Shown: positions 1 through 8,987 of the stretch, one piece after another
Numbering within the stretch: the first letter of the stretch is position 1
Layout of the letters: each line of letters opens with the position of its first letter
Assembly: GCF_008364825.1 (NCBI RefSeq)
Contig: NZ_VTTO01000012.1
Location: 62,001-126,000 of the forward strand
Direction: 5' to 3'
Length of the DNA stretch: 64,000 nucleotides
Source: Azospirillum sp. B21
Lineage (GTDB): Bacteria; Pseudomonadota; Alphaproteobacteria; Azospirillales; Azospirillaceae
The notes under the pieces: model-generated
What the model saw: the letters and a program-made list of their open reading frames with translations, nothing else
What the model was told of the DNA's origin: nothing
Database searches by the model: none
Translations under genes and position numbers: made by a program

Positions 1-462
1 CATGGCCACACCACCGCGGCAATTGGCGAGCCCGCCAAAGCCTCGGCGGCCAAGCGTACCATTCAGGTCGAGTTGGGCGACAATTACTACAAGCCTGAAT
101 CGGTCCAGGTGAAGGCGGGAGAGACGGTCCGCTTTGTCCTCAAGAACAAAGGAGAGTTCTTGCACGAGTTCAACATCGGTACCGCCGACATGCACGCTGC
201 CCATCAGAAGGAAATGGCCATGATGATGGAGCATGGGATGCTGACCGCGACGGGCATCAACAAGAACATGAGCGGCATGGACCACTCCAAGATGGGCATG
301 GCCGAGATGAAGCACGACGATCCCAACAGCGCGCTGGTCGGCCCTGGAGAGACCAAGGAACTGACCTGGAAGTTCACCAAGGACACCGCACTGGAATTCG
401 CCTGCAACATGCCGGGGCATTATGAGTCCGGTATGGTCGGCAAGATCGCTTTCACGCGCTGA
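1..462 (+). CDS. Cupredoxin-domain copper protein (5' truncated by window edge)
   Basis: The reading frame is open from base 1, so the start and any signal peptide lie outside the window. The visible 153 residues form one plastocyanin-like domain. It ends in the blue-copper signature C-N-M-P-G-H-Y, and H-E-F-N earlier supplies another probable ligand. Between them is a Met/His-rich insertion containing MSGMDHSKMGMAEM, typical of periplasmic copper-handling cupredoxins. It stops 10 bp before copA, so it is very probably the first gene visible of the same operon, with a role in periplasmic copper binding or delivery to CopA. The exact family name (CopI-like or other) is uncertain. Confidence 0.85.
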   Translation, partial: HGHTTAAIGEPAKASAAKRTIQVELGDNYYKPESVQVKAGETVRFVLKNKGEFLHEFNIGTADMHAAHQKEMAMMMEHGMLTATGINKNMSGMDHSKMGMAEMKHDDPNSALVGPGETKELTWKFTKDTALEFACNMPGHYESGMVGKIAFTR

Positions 463-472
463 GGACGGCCGC

Positions 473-2347
473 ATGGACCGCACGTCGAACTTCCTCACAC
501 GCCGCGACGCGCTCAAGCTCGCCGCCATGGCCGGCATGGCCGGCGTCGTGACGGCGTATCCAGGTCGTCACTCCTTCGCAGCTGCGGACCAGACGCTCGA
601 CCTCGCGGTAGAGCGCACCCGTATCACTGTCGACGGCGTAACAAGCAATGCCATTGCTATCGGCGGCTCGATCCCGGCCCCCACCCTCCGGCTGCGCGAA
701 GGCCAGGAGGTCGTGATCCGTGTGACCAACCGGCTGAATGAGCCGACCTCGATCCACTGGCATGGCCTGTTGCTGCAGGGTGTCATGGACGGCGCTCCCG
801 GCTTCAACGGCTTCGTGCCGATCCGGCCGGGTGAGACCTACACCTACCATTTCAAACTTCGGCAGGCGGGAACTTACTGGTACCACAGCCATTCCGCTGG
901 GCAGGAGCAGGAAGGGATGTACGGCGCCATCGTGATCGAACCGGCGGAACGTGATCCGGTTCGTGCTGATCGCGAATACGTCGTTCTGCTTTCCGATCAC
1001 ACGATCGAATCCCCCAACTCGGTTCTCCGAAATCTCAAGGTCAGCGAAGGATACTACAACAATAAGAAGCGGACACTGGTTGATTTCTTCCGGGATGCTC
1101 AGCGCGATGGCTGGAGCACCACGGTGCAGGACCGTCTGGATTGGGCCGAGATGCGGATGGACGCTACGGACCTTGCAGACGTTACCGGCTACCACTTCCT
1201 GGTCAATGGCAAAGGCGCCAAGGACAACTGGACTGCCATTTACAAGCCGGGCGAGCGAGTGCGGCTACGGATCATCAATGGTTCCGCCATGACGATCTTT
1301 GATGTCCGCATCCCTGGCCTTCCTATGACCGTGGTGGCCGCCGATGGACAGAACGTGGCACCGGTCAAGGTTGACGAATTCCGGTTCGGCGTCGGTGAAA
1401 CCTACGACGTCATTGTGCTTCCTCAAGGCGACAAACCCTTCACCTTCTTTGCCGAGCCGATCGATCGCACCGGATATGCCCGAGCGACGCTGGCAGTCCG
1501 CGATGGGTTGGAGGGCGAGATCCCCGAACGCCGCCCACGTGCCATTCTCACGATGGCCGACATGGGCATGTCCCATGAAGGCATGGATCATGGGGCCATG
1601 GCGGGTATGGACCACAGCAAGATGGCCGGCATGGGAGCCGGCGCGATGCCTGGCATGGACCATAGCAACATGCCGGGTATGGATCACAGCAAGATGGCCG
1701 GCATGGGAGCCGGCGCGATGCCCGGCATGGATCACAGCAACATGCCGGGTATGGACCACAGCAAGATGGCTGGCATGGGAGCCGGCGCGATGCCCGGCAT
1801 GGATCACAGCAACATGCCAGGCATGAACAACGGCTCTATGGAGGGCATGGCCAAGGCTGCTGCGTCAAGCAACGACCAGGCGATGGGGTGGGCCGACGCA
1901 GGCACTCCGCCGGGCGCAAAAGCCCTTTCCTATGCCGACCTGAAATCGCTGACAAAAGCGAAGGATGTCCGCGAGCCGACCCACGAGATCGAGGTTCGCC
2001 TCAGTGGGATGATGTCACGCTACATCTGGACCCTGAATGGAAACAAGTTCGACGAAGGAGAGCCGATCCGGGTCGCTTATGGGGACCGTGTGCGCATCCG
2101 CTTCGTGAACGAGACCATGATGGCGCACCCCATGCATTTGCACGGGATGTTCATGGAGCTCGAGAACGGACAGGCGGGCCGGCTGCCCAGAAAGCACGTC
2201 GTCCTGGTGCCGCCAGGCAAGACGGTCAGTGTCCAACTGACAGCTGACGAACCGGGTGAATGGCCCTTCCACTGCCACCTGCTCTACCACATGGCCTCCG
2301 GCATGATGACGCGGTTCATCGTCGAGCGCCGTTCAGCAAGCCTTTGA
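473..2347 (+). CDS. copA: CopA-type periplasmic multicopper oxidase, copper resistance
   Basis: This 624-residue protein starts at the ATG at 473; an upstream in-frame start would overlap the preceding gene and spoil the signal. The N-terminus carries a Tat signal (TRRDALKLAAM), fitting export of a folded copper enzyme. All copper-centre motifs are present: H-W-H-G at residues 95-98, H-S-H at 138-140, H-P-M-H-L-H-G at 552-558 and H-C-H at 600-602. Between cupredoxin domains 2 and 3 lies a Met/Asp/His-rich segment made of three tandem 24-residue repeats. CopA proteins of this family oxidise or sequester Cu(I) in the periplasm. The gene lies between a cupredoxin gene and copB, as in cop operons. 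Confidence 0.95.
   Translation: MDRTSNFLTRRDALKLAAMAGMAGVVTAYPGRHSFAAADQTLDLAVERTRITVDGVTSNAIAIGGSIPAPTLRLREGQEVVIRVTNRLNEPTSIHWHGLLLQGVMDGAPGFNGFVPIRPGETYTYHFKLRQAGTYWYHSHSAGQEQEGMYGAIVIEPAERDPVRADREYVVLLSDHTIESPNSVLRNLKVSEGYYNNKKRTLVDFFRDAQRDGWSTTVQDRLDWAEMRMDATDLADVTGYHFLVNGKGAKDNWTAIYKPGERVRLRIINGSAMTIFDVRIPGLPMTVVAADGQNVAPVKVDEFRFGVGETYDVIVLPQGDKPFTFFAEPIDRTGYARATLAVRDGLEGEIPERRPRAILTMADMGMSHEGMDHGAMAGMDHSKMAGMGAGAMPGMDHSNMPGMDHSKMAGMGAGAMPGMDHSNMPGMDHSKMAGMGAGAMPGMDHSNMPGMNNGSMEGMAKAAASSNDQAMGWADAGTPPGAKALSYADLKSLTKAKDVREPTHEIEVRLSGMMSRYIWTLNGNKFDEGEPIRVAYGDRVRIRFVNETMMAHPMHLHGMFMELENGQAGRLPRKHVVLVPPGKTVSVQLTADEPGEWPFHCHLLYHMASGMMTRFIVERRSASL
1607..1822 (+). repeat. Three tandem 72-bp repeats encoding Met-rich copper-binding units
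   Basis: Three in-frame copies begin at 1607, 1679 and 1751. Each encodes 24 residues beginning M-D-H-S-K-M-A-G-M. The copies differ by only a few bases, so the array is recent or homogenised and could expand or contract by slippage without a frameshift. Confidence 0.95.
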
Positions 2348-2360
2348 TCCGGAGCACCAG

Positions 2361-3116
2361 ATGCGACTGATAAAAGCTGGCCAGCATAAGGCCGTGCTCC
2401 TCGCCGGCATGCTCACATTGGCAAGCCTCTCCGGCCCTGCCCGCGCGGGTGAGGAGCATGAGGCTCAGCAGTTCCACGAGGAACCTCCTGTCCTGGCGAC
2501 GCTGCTTGTCGACCAGCTCGAACATCGCTGGAGGGATGGTGAGAACTCTGTCGACTGGGAATTACGCGGCTGGATCGGCGGTGACACACATAAATTCTGG
2601 GTGAACGCCCGGGGAAGCAAGCCCGTCGAAGGCGGTGTCGAGAAGGCAGAGTTCCAGTTTCTCTATAGCCGTATGGTTTCCGAGTTCTGGGATGTTCAAG
2701 CCGGCATTCGCTATGACGTCCGCCCGCAACCACAGACCACCTATGCTGTGGCTGGCGTCAAGGGAATTGCACCTTACTACTTCGACGTGACTGCTCAGGC
2801 ATTTCTTAGCGACGAGGGTAATCTGAGCGGCCGGATCGAGGCCGAGTACGATATCCTTATCACGCAAAAGCTGATCCTGCAGCCACTGGCCGAGATCAAC
2901 CTCTCCGCACAACGCGTGCGCGAGTTGGACCTCGGCCGAGGCATCAGCAACATTGAGCTTGGCCTGCGGCTTCGCTATGAGGTCGTCAAGGAGTTCGCTC
3001 CATACGTGGGGGTCAGCTGGGAGCGCAAGCTCGGCGAAACTGCCAATATCGCTCGTCGACACGGGGAAGATCCAAGTGACTTGGCTTTGCTGGCTGGCGT
3101 CCGCTTTTGGTTCTAA
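2361..3116 (+). CDS. copB: CopB-type outer-membrane copper resistance protein
   Basis: The 251-residue protein starts 13 bp after copA, so the two are one operon. Residues 1-29 form a Sec signal peptide ending ARA. The mature part matches the CopB family: early H-E-E and E-H segments, alternating aromatic strands typical of an outer-membrane barrel (YDVRPQPQTTYAVAG, YEVVKEFAPYVGVSWERK) and a C-terminal phenylalanine (RFWF) as a barrel-assembly signal. Many CopB proteins have a long Met/His-rich N-terminus; this one is a short form with only a few metal ligands there. Confidence 0.92.
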   Translation: MRLIKAGQHKAVLLAGMLTLASLSGPARAGEEHEAQQFHEEPPVLATLLVDQLEHRWRDGENSVDWELRGWIGGDTHKFWVNARGSKPVEGGVEKAEFQFLYSRMVSEFWDVQAGIRYDVRPQPQTTYAVAGVKGIAPYYFDVTAQAFLSDEGNLSGRIEAEYDILITQKLILQPLAEINLSAQRVRELDLGRGISNIELGLRLRYEVVKEFAPYVGVSWERKLGETANIARRHGEDPSDLALLAGVRFWF

Positions 3117-3123
3117 TCCGGAA

Positions 3124-3151
3124 GGGGTCGATCGCTGAGGTGATCGGCCCC
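3124..3151 (+). terminator. Putative terminator after copB
   Basis: A 10-bp stem (GGGGTCGATC / GATCGGCCCC, with one G-T pair) lies 8 bp after the copB stop and is followed by CCTCTTC rather than a run of T. It separates the cop structural genes from the regulator gene. Confidence 0.5.
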
Positions 3152-3330
3152 CTCTTCACGGCGGCCTCAACATCGTCAGAATGAGGGTGATCAGGTGACG
3201 GCCCACCACCTCATGCCCTCAGCACACCCGATGTCTTGGTACAGAATGAAACATCGACCCACCGATTTCCGGCTCTCGGCCGGATGCGTCCTCCTCCTCG
3301 GGCATCAGGGTCAAGCCAGGTCTCACGAGC

Positions 3331-4044
3331 ATGCAACATGTGTTGATTGTTGACGACAATCAGGAGATCCGCGACCTGCTGGGCCGCTTTCTTCGCAAGC
3401 AGGGGTACAAGGTCACCACCGCCCGCGATGGTTATGAGTTGCGCGAGTGTATCTGCGGCTCCTCAGTCGATTTGCTCGTGCTCGACCTGATGCTGCCAGG
3501 AGATGACGGACTGAAGCTGTGCCGTGAACTGCGTTCGACTTCGGCAATTCCGATCATCATGTTGACCGCAATGGCTGAAGAAACGGACCGGATCGTCGGG
3601 TTGGAAATTGGTGCGGACGACTATGTCACCAAGCCGTTCAATCCACGTGAACTGCTCGCTCGCATTCGGGCAGTCTTGCGTCGGACAAACGCTTCTGGGG
3701 AGACATTCGACGCCTCGCACAGCGGTGGCCGCATCTTGCGTTTCGCCGGTTGGACTATTGATCTCGTGCGCCGTGAATTGCATTCACCTGACGGGGCGCT
3801 GGTTGAACTGACCGGTGGCGAGTATGACTTGCTGGCGGCGTTTGTCGAAAGCCCCCAACGCGTTCTGAGCCGTGATCATCTCCTCGACATCACCCGCAAC
3901 CGCACAGCATTGGCATTCGATCGCACAATCGACGTCCAGGTCAGCAGATTGCGGCGGAAAATCGATAATGACCCGGAACACAGCATGATCAAAACCGTGC
4001 GCGGTGCCGGCTATGTGTTTGTGATTCCGGTGGAACGCCATTGA
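3331..4044 (+). CDS. OmpR-family response regulator
   Basis: A 237-residue two-domain regulator. The receiver domain (about 1-118) has the acidic pair D8-D9, the phosphoacceptor D52 (LVLDLMLPGDDG) and the conserved lysine in V-T-K-P-F. The C-terminal winged helix ends in the usual RRKIDND...VRGAGYVF motif. It overlaps the kinase gene by 4 bp (ATGA) and lies about 215 bp after copB, suggesting control of the copper genes. The receiver resembles OmpR-type regulators more than classical CopR, so copper sensing is inferred from location only. Confidence 0.92.
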   Translation: MQHVLIVDDNQEIRDLLGRFLRKQGYKVTTARDGYELRECICGSSVDLLVLDLMLPGDDGLKLCRELRSTSAIPIIMLTAMAEETDRIVGLEIGADDYVTKPFNPRELLARIRAVLRRTNASGETFDASHSGGRILRFAGWTIDLVRRELHSPDGALVELTGGEYDLLAAFVESPQRVLSRDHLLDITRNRTALAFDRTIDVQVSRLRRKIDNDPEHSMIKTVRGAGYVFVIPVERH

Positions 4045-5393
4045 TGAACCTGCGCCTGCTTCCCGATAGCACCGCGGCACGAACCATAGCGGTCATGCTG
4101 GTTGGACTGATGCTCTCACACTTTGCCAGTCTGGGCGCCTACCGTATGGATCTCATCGATCAGTTCGACAGTTCCGTCGAACACGAAATGGTCGAGAGAA
4201 TTGTCGCGGCACGTTCGGCAGTCCAGAAGGCAACCCCGGAGGAACGCGAGCGGGCGGCGCAACTCCTGTCCGGAGCTTGGCTCGACGTGCACTGGAGCAG
4301 GGTGCCTCTTGTTTCTGAGGAGAACCTCGTCGACGAGCACCTCGCGTCCTTACGCGACGCACTGCGCCGAGCGATCCCCGATCACCCCGAGCTGCCCTTG
4401 AGGCTGGTATCTGCCGAAGAGGCCGAAGGTGCCAAGCACGCAAACCAAGCCATTCATTTCGTGCTCGTTTCAGCTCAATTGCCTGACGGCGACTGGCTGA
4501 ATCTGAAATGTGTGCTGGTTGAGCCGACGCCTGCCACACCGCACGGTCTGCTCCTCTCCACGGGCTTGATGGCCTTTGCCATTCTCATCCTATCAATCAT
4601 TCTGATCCGGTATTCGACATCTCCGCTACAAACGATGGCCCGAGCGGCTGAGCGCCTTGGTGTCGATGTTGCTGCGCCACCTCTACCGGAAGTCGGACCA
4701 AGCGAGGTACGTCAGGCTGCACGCGCATTCAATGAAATGCAGCGACGTATCGAACGCCTGTTGTCTGATCGAACACAAATGTTCGTTGCTCTTTCCCACG
4801 ATCTTCGTACTCCGTTGACGGTATTGCGCCTTCGAGCCGAATACATCGAAGACGATGATCAGCATGAAAAGATGCTATCAGACATCGCGGACATGGAAGA
4901 GATGATAAATGCGGTTTTGTCGTTCCTGCGTGACGATAACAAGCAGGAAGACACCGCGCTCGCTGACCTGGCAGTTACCCTAGCAACGATATGCGACGCC
5001 CTGAATGATGCAGGCGGTGATGCACACTATGTCGGCGTAAGTCATCTCACGGTGAATTGCAGACCGGTAACGCTCAGGCGTGCATTCATGAACCTTATCG
5101 ACAATGCCATCAAGTACGGCAATGGAGCTCAGGTTTGCGCGAGCGTGACCGCCAGGAATGTCCTGGTGGAGATCATCGACCATGGCCCGGGCATCCCAGA
5201 AGCTGAGCTGGATAGAGTATTTCAGCCGTTCTATCGTGTTGAGCGTTCGCGCAGCCGTGAAACAGGAGGATATGGCCTGGGATTGACCATTGCGCGTTCA
5301 GCGATCCGTTCACATGGGGGAGATATTGTACTCAGCAATCGCGCAGAGGGTGGATTGCGCGTGACCGTGTTGTTGCCATGGATCGAGTGCTGA
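4041..5393 (+). CDS. Membrane sensor histidine kinase (EnvZ-like architecture)
   Basis: A 450-residue kinase translationally coupled to the regulator through ATGA. Two membrane segments (about residues 14-32 and 170-190) flank a periplasmic sensor loop, followed by a HAMP linker. The phosphoacceptor H-box is S-H-D-L-R-T-P-L, the N-box N-L-I-D-N-A-I-K-Y-G, and the ATP lid has D-H-G-P-G-I-P and G-Y-G-L-G-L. The loop has no Met- or His-rich metal site, so the ligand cannot be read from the sequence; copper is suggested only by the neighbours. Confidence 0.92.
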   Translation: MMNLRLLPDSTAARTIAVMLVGLMLSHFASLGAYRMDLIDQFDSSVEHEMVERIVAARSAVQKATPEERERAAQLLSGAWLDVHWSRVPLVSEENLVDEHLASLRDALRRAIPDHPELPLRLVSAEEAEGAKHANQAIHFVLVSAQLPDGDWLNLKCVLVEPTPATPHGLLLSTGLMAFAILILSIILIRYSTSPLQTMARAAERLGVDVAAPPLPEVGPSEVRQAARAFNEMQRRIERLLSDRTQMFVALSHDLRTPLTVLRLRAEYIEDDDQHEKMLSDIADMEEMINAVLSFLRDDNKQEDTALADLAVTLATICDALNDAGGDAHYVGVSHLTVNCRPVTLRRAFMNLIDNAIKYGNGAQVCASVTARNVLVEIIDHGPGIPEAELDRVFQPFYRVERSRSRETGGYGLGLTIARSAIRSHGGDIVLSNRAEGGLRVTVLLPWIEC

Positions 5394-5555
5394 CCTTGAG
5401 CAGTGCAGCGTCTAAAAGGCCAATCAATCCTTCAAAGTATTTTTTGTCTCTGTGCCCAAAACCTGAACAGAAGGCTTCACTGGGGCTTATCGGTAATCAA
5501 ATGTTCAATTGCCGGTATCAGCGATCGATTGGCTTTAGATTGGAGTTTCGAGCGT

Positions 5556-5735
5556 TTAATCTGACGCATATCCTGCATGATTAAAGTTGTTCCAGAATTC
5601 CTCGGGTGTGTAGAGGTTGCAGATGGAGCCGACAGCCCTCCACAGCTCATCAATAGTGCGGGCGCCGATGCGGCGGAGATGAGCCTTGAGCTTGGCGAAA
5701 GCCATCTCGATGGGATTGAGATCGGGGCTGTAGCA
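5556..5735 (-). pseudogene. IS630-family transposase remnant (C-terminal end only)
   Basis: On the minus strand the frame gives Y-S-P-D-L-N-P-I-E-M followed by the conserved tail of IS630-type DDE transposases (LKAHLRRIGARTIDELWRAVG) and a stop at 5556. The catalytic glutamate is present. Upstream of about 5735 the match is lost, so only the last third of the gene remains. The 160 bp between the kinase stop and this remnant contain no recognisable gene. Confidence 0.75.
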
Positions 5736-5777
5736 ACCGTCTTCTTTGACGGAGGCAATGAACCGTGTGTGCTCCCT

Positions 5778-5829
5778 GTCAAGGCGCGCGCCGAGGCGCG
5801 CCCGCCCTTTGGGCGGTTTCGGCCTTGAC
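5778..5829. repeat. 52-bp palindromic hairpin next to IS110 remnant
   Basis: The segment begins GTCAAGGC and ends GCCTTGAC, with an inner CCGCCC-TTT-GGGCGG stem. It lies 46 bp beyond the stop of the IS110 remnant. A hairpin of exactly the same length and outer arms occurs at 18596-18647, also just downstream of an IS110-family transposase gene. It could be a REP-type target palindrome or a terminator belonging to the elements. Confidence 0.6.
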
Positions 5830-5875
5830 CGGTTCGCGCCCGCGGTTCGGTGTGCTTGGCATTCGGTCGGCGTCG

Positions 5876-6690
5876 TCAGGTGGGGTGGGCCTCCCAAGTC
5901 TGACCTTTGGCAAGCATGATGTTGAGGTGCACGATCAGTTTGCGCATGCAGGCAGTCAGCGCCTGCCCTCGACGGCTTGCCACGTCATTTCAACTGTAAG
6001 TGGGCGTAGACGATTACGCTCTTACTTTGGGTAGCGACGACTTCGGCCGCAATGTAGAGGGCGTGCCGAACGGCGGCACGTCCGCCGGCGATGTGACGCT
6101 GGCCGCGCGATTTGCCGCTGTCATAATCGAAGGGAGCAACACCGACCAAGGCGGACATGCGTTCTCCGGTTGTTTTTCCCAACTCCGGCAGCCGGATCGC
6201 GGGTGTGGTGGCCACGACCGGCGCGACGCCGGGCGCGGTCTGGAGCGCAGCCACTCGGTCAGCCAGTTCCGGCTGGGCCTCGACCCGGCTGTGGATCTCG
6301 GCTTCCAGCGTCGCAATCGCCGCCGTCAGCCCCTCGACGGCCTCTTCCAACACTGCCTGCGCGATCGCCGGCGCGCCGGCCGAAGCGTGACGCAGATCGA
6401 CGCGCTTGTCGACCAACAGGCGTCGGGCCTTGACCAAGTCCGCCAGTTCCTCACGGGCCGGGTCGCGTGGCGTGGTGGCAGGAGCCACCTGGGAGGCGGT
6501 GAACTCAGCAATCAACGCGGCGTCGATCGTGTCGTTCTTGGCTCGCTGACCTTTGGCCCTGGCGAAATAGCGTACGCGAGCCGGATCGAACACGTGTACC
6601 GACAGGGCGACAGTCTGTTAGGCATCCCGAACCGGCCGCTCATATCCACCGCTGGCCTCGATTCCGATGCGCTACGACAACCGTCGTACG
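5876..6690 (-). pseudogene. IS110-family transposase, broken by a stop codon and a frameshift
   Basis: Minus-strand pieces of one IS110 (DEDD) transposase are present. First comes IEASGGYERPVRDA, then an in-frame TAA near 6619, then VHVFDPARVRYFARAKGQ and NDTIDAALIAEF. The Transposase_20 region follows (LQTAPGVAPVVA, LVGVAPFDYDSGKSRGQR). Near 5985 the frame shifts before the normal C-terminus ALTACMRKLIVHLN, which ends at 5876. The N-terminal catalytic third is missing. The copy is therefore dead. Confidence 0.85.
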
Positions 6691-6824
6691 GTGCTGACGC
6701 TAGGCGGCTTAGTCCGGCTTCGGCTGAAGATCCAATGGTGCGAGAACCGGCAGGGCTTGTGTCATCATTGCCCCATCCGCCCCGAGGCGGAAGGGGCGAT
6801 CGCGCTGCCTTTTCAGGATATTTA
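6662..6824 (+). pseudogene. Probable transposase remnant with zinc-ribbon motif
   Basis: An open stretch reads MRYDNRRTVLTLGGLV, then C-H-H-C-P-I-R-P-E-A-E-G-A-I-A-L-P-F, resembling the N-terminal zinc-ribbon part of a transposase group whose members read ...YRPEEEGRFALP. It starts where the IS110 remnant stops and is truncated at both ends. The assignment rests on remembered family motifs and is tentative. Confidence 0.35.
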
Positions 6825-6930
6825 ACTCCTTTGGCATGCTGAGAAAGGCCTGCATAAGTAATTTTTATTGATCGTTAAGAATCAAGACGAAGCCCAGATA
6901 AAAGCAGGGTGTGCCCAACTGTTTGTGTTA

Positions 6931-6983
6931 TTACAGATTCGCGATCCTCTAATCGTAGTCTGTAACCGTAATAAATTGTTACA
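6931..6983. promoter_or_regulatory. AT-rich region with two overlapping dyads upstream of an exported protein gene
   Basis: Roughly 6830-7100 is markedly AT-richer than its surroundings and has no gene. Within it TTACAGA (6931-6937) pairs with TCTGTAA (6959-6965), and TGTAAC (6961-6966) pairs with GTTACA (6978-6983). The dyads lie about 120-170 bp before the gene at 7101 and may bind a response regulator, but no protein can be assigned. Confidence 0.35.
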
Positions 6984-7100
6984 TTTCCGTCCTACTGTAG
7001 AAATCAAAGCGTATTAAATATGAACGTAGTGCGCAGGACCAATAGCGGTTCTGCTGTGCCACAAACAAATGCAAGAACCAGACGCGAAGTGGAATCGACC

Positions 7101-7400
7101 ATGATGTTCCGAAAGATGGCAGCGGCCACCATTCTTGCGACACTCGTTCTCGGAACGAATGTCGGCATCGCAGCATCGGTACAAAATACCGCCGATGACT
7201 CGTTTTCAACTCAACTTTCTGAGGCGAAGGCTGCATTGCGGGTTAATACTCCGGCTTGGATCGGCCGTAGCGAGCGAATTGTGGCGGAACAACATATTAG
7301 GGTTGCTGAATCGCTTTTCAGCCAGGGGCAATCTGCCAAAGCTCAACAGTACTTGAATTTCGCGCGTGGTAAACTTGGGCTCTCCGCAAATGCCCGATGA
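7101..7400 (+). CDS. Small exported protein of unknown function
   Basis: A 99-residue protein with a clear Sec signal peptide (MMFRKMAAATILATLVLG... cleaved after about GIAAS). The mature part of about 74 residues is helical and contains RIVAEQHIRVAESLFSQGQ followed by KAQQYLNFARGKLG, which looks like one helical hairpin of a tetratricopeptide or DUF4398-like type. The start at 7101 is chosen because the upstream in-frame ATG would put 27 charged residues before the signal. A strong hairpin follows. No function can be assigned; the periplasm is the likely location. Confidence 0.75.
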   Translation: MMFRKMAAATILATLVLGTNVGIAASVQNTADDSFSTQLSEAKAALRVNTPAWIGRSERIVAEQHIRVAESLFSQGQSAKAQQYLNFARGKLGLSANAR

Positions 7401-7474
7401 TCAGATAACGTATGAAGAGAATAGCTTGTCTGTTTTCGGTATCGTGTTGATTGGCTCCTTTGAAGCCTGAAAGA

Positions 7475-7505
7475 AAGCGCCAGAGCTAGCCCGGCTCTGG
7501 CGCTT
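7475..7505. terminator. Strong hairpin terminator
   Basis: A perfect 12-bp stem AAGCGCCAGAGC / GCTCTGGCGCTT with a 7-base loop lies 74 bp after the preceding stop. There is no T-run, but the stability suggests a terminator or transcript stabiliser. The rest of 7506-7695 holds nothing recognisable. Confidence 0.6.
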
Positions 7506-7695
7506 ACCGCAATTCTGGCCCTTCCCTGTTTTAAATGGCAGGGGGACAATCGTGTTGCTCGTTAGGCCATCCGCTTAGCTGGATGTATTGTCATAGTTGC
7601 AGGACATCACCCTAACCACACTGGACCACGCGTTTCGAAACCCGGGTGAAGGCGGACGCCTCCAGCCGGGAAGTAGGTGGTGGAGACATGATTCG

Positions 7696-8379
7696 TTATC
7701 GTTTCTTCGGGGCAACCTCCCCAGCCGGTCCCGGACCGGCGGAGAGCGTCACCACCCCACTCTCCCGGACAAGCCGCCCCGTACGCTCCAAGACGGCCAA
7801 GGCCCGGTTGATGGCCTCGTGCGTCAGTCCGGTATCGGCGGCGATCTCCGTCCATGGCCGGTCGAGCCGCACCATGGGCCGAGCGCCCGACATTTGGAGC
7901 CGAAGCCACGCCATAACCCGCTCCGACGCCGACCGGATATTCCGCAATTCCAGCCGGCTGCGCAGGTCGCGGACCTGAGCAGCAAGCCCACGCGCCAGGG
8001 CAAGCGCGGCTTGGGGGTTGCCCTCCAGGGCGACGAGCAGGTCCGGCTTGGGGATCACCGTGACCTCGGATGGTACCTCGGTGACACAGTCACAGTGGTA
8101 GGCCTCCGCCCATAGGGTGGCCTCGGCAAAGGTCTCGTCGGCGCGGGCAACGTGCAGCGTCACCGATGAACCGCCCTCGAGATGCCGCACGAGGCGCACC
8201 CGGCCTCGGTCGACATGGAAGACCGCCACGGTCGCATCCCCTTGCCAGAATAACGCGTCGCCAAGCTTAAGGCGACGACGATGGAGCCGCTGTGGTTCGA
8301 TGAGCCCGACCCATACGTTTGCTCCCTGCATTCTCAAAGCCGCCTTGCCGCGAAACCACCGCCATATGACTGCAATCAT
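7696..8379 (-). CDS. Crp/Fnr-family transcriptional regulator
   Basis: A 227-residue protein, or 211 residues if the in-frame ATG at 8331 is used; that ATG has a better purine-rich leader. Residues 35-125 form a cyclic-nucleotide-binding-like beta roll (LKLGDALFWQGD, VFHVDRGRVRLVRHLEGG). After a dimerisation helix comes a C-terminal helix-turn-helix (WTEIAADTGLTHEAINRALAVLERTGRLV). There are no Fnr-type cysteines, so it is not an iron-sulphur sensor. It is divergent from the exported protein gene at 8437 and is its likely regulator. Short Crp-like regulators of this type are common beside alphaproteobacterial metal or redox genes. Confidence 0.88.
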   Translation of the reverse strand: MIAVIWRWFRGKAALRMQGANVWVGLIEPQRLHRRRLKLGDALFWQGDATVAVFHVDRGRVRLVRHLEGGSSVTLHVARADETFAEATLWAEAYHCDCVTEVPSEVTVIPKPDLLVALEGNPQAALALARGLAAQVRDLRSRLELRNIRSASERVMAWLRLQMSGARPMVRLDRPWTEIAADTGLTHEAINRALAVLERTGRLVRESGVVTLSAGPGPAGEVAPKKR

Positions 8380-8696
8380 ATCGGGGTGCTGGGTGCCCGG
8401 CTACCAACCAGGGAGTTCATCCACCAGGAGGATCCCATGCCGATCCGCACCGCAATGACCTTCGCCATCACCCTCGCCCTCGTCACCGCTGTCGGGCTTG
8501 GGAGCGCCGCGGCTCAGACCGCCATGCCGATGGACCATGCCGCCCGGCATGCTGACGCACCTGTGTCTCCACCCAGCGCAGTCCCGACTATGGGCGGACA
8601 CGAAGCCTTCGGCACCATTCAGGAGATCGTCCGCTGGACTTGCCCGGAGAAAGTGGAGAGCCTCCATCTATGGTCTGAGGGACCAGGAGGTTTGGC

Positions 8697-8987
8697 ATGG
8701 GTGACGGGCATCGGCGTAAGCTGACGGAAGACTTCAAGCGGGAAGCTGTTCGGCTTATCGCAACGAGCGGCCGGACGGTCGGGGAAGTGGCGGCTGATTT
8801 GGGGATCGGCAAATCGACACTGACGCGATGGAGATCGCGGTATCAGGAAGCGGAACTTCTGTCCGGTCCGCATGACGATGTGCAAAAGGAATTGGTCCGT
8901 CTGCGTCGTGAGAACGAGATTTTACGCCAGGAGCGTGACTTGTTAAAAAAGGCAGCCGCTTTCTTTGCGAAGGAGACAAGTCGATGA
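8697..8987 (+). CDS. IS3-family OrfA (DNA-binding subunit)
   Basis: This 96-residue protein has an N-terminal helix-turn-helix (VGEVAADLGIGKSTLTRW) and a C-terminal leucine zipper (LVRLRRENEILRQERDLLKKA), the standard OrfA layout. A slippery A6-G run at 8945-8951 allows -1 frameshifting into the orfB frame, which is open from there. A fused OrfAB transposase can therefore be made without initiating at orfB. Confidence 0.95.
   Translation: MGDGHRRKLTEDFKREAVRLIATSGRTVGEVAADLGIGKSTLTRWRSRYQEAELLSGPHDDVQKELVRLRRENEILRQERDLLKKAAAFFAKETSR

Noticed and set aside
1265..1807. 180-residue antisense frame in copA, His-rich
   Set aside because: It is the complement of the Met/His repeat region; the sense frame has all CopA motifs and the antisense frame has no family similarity.
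5378..5584. 68-residue plus-strand frame after the sensor kinase
   Set aside because: It begins inside the kinase gene, has no ribosome site or recognisable features and runs into the IS630 remnant.
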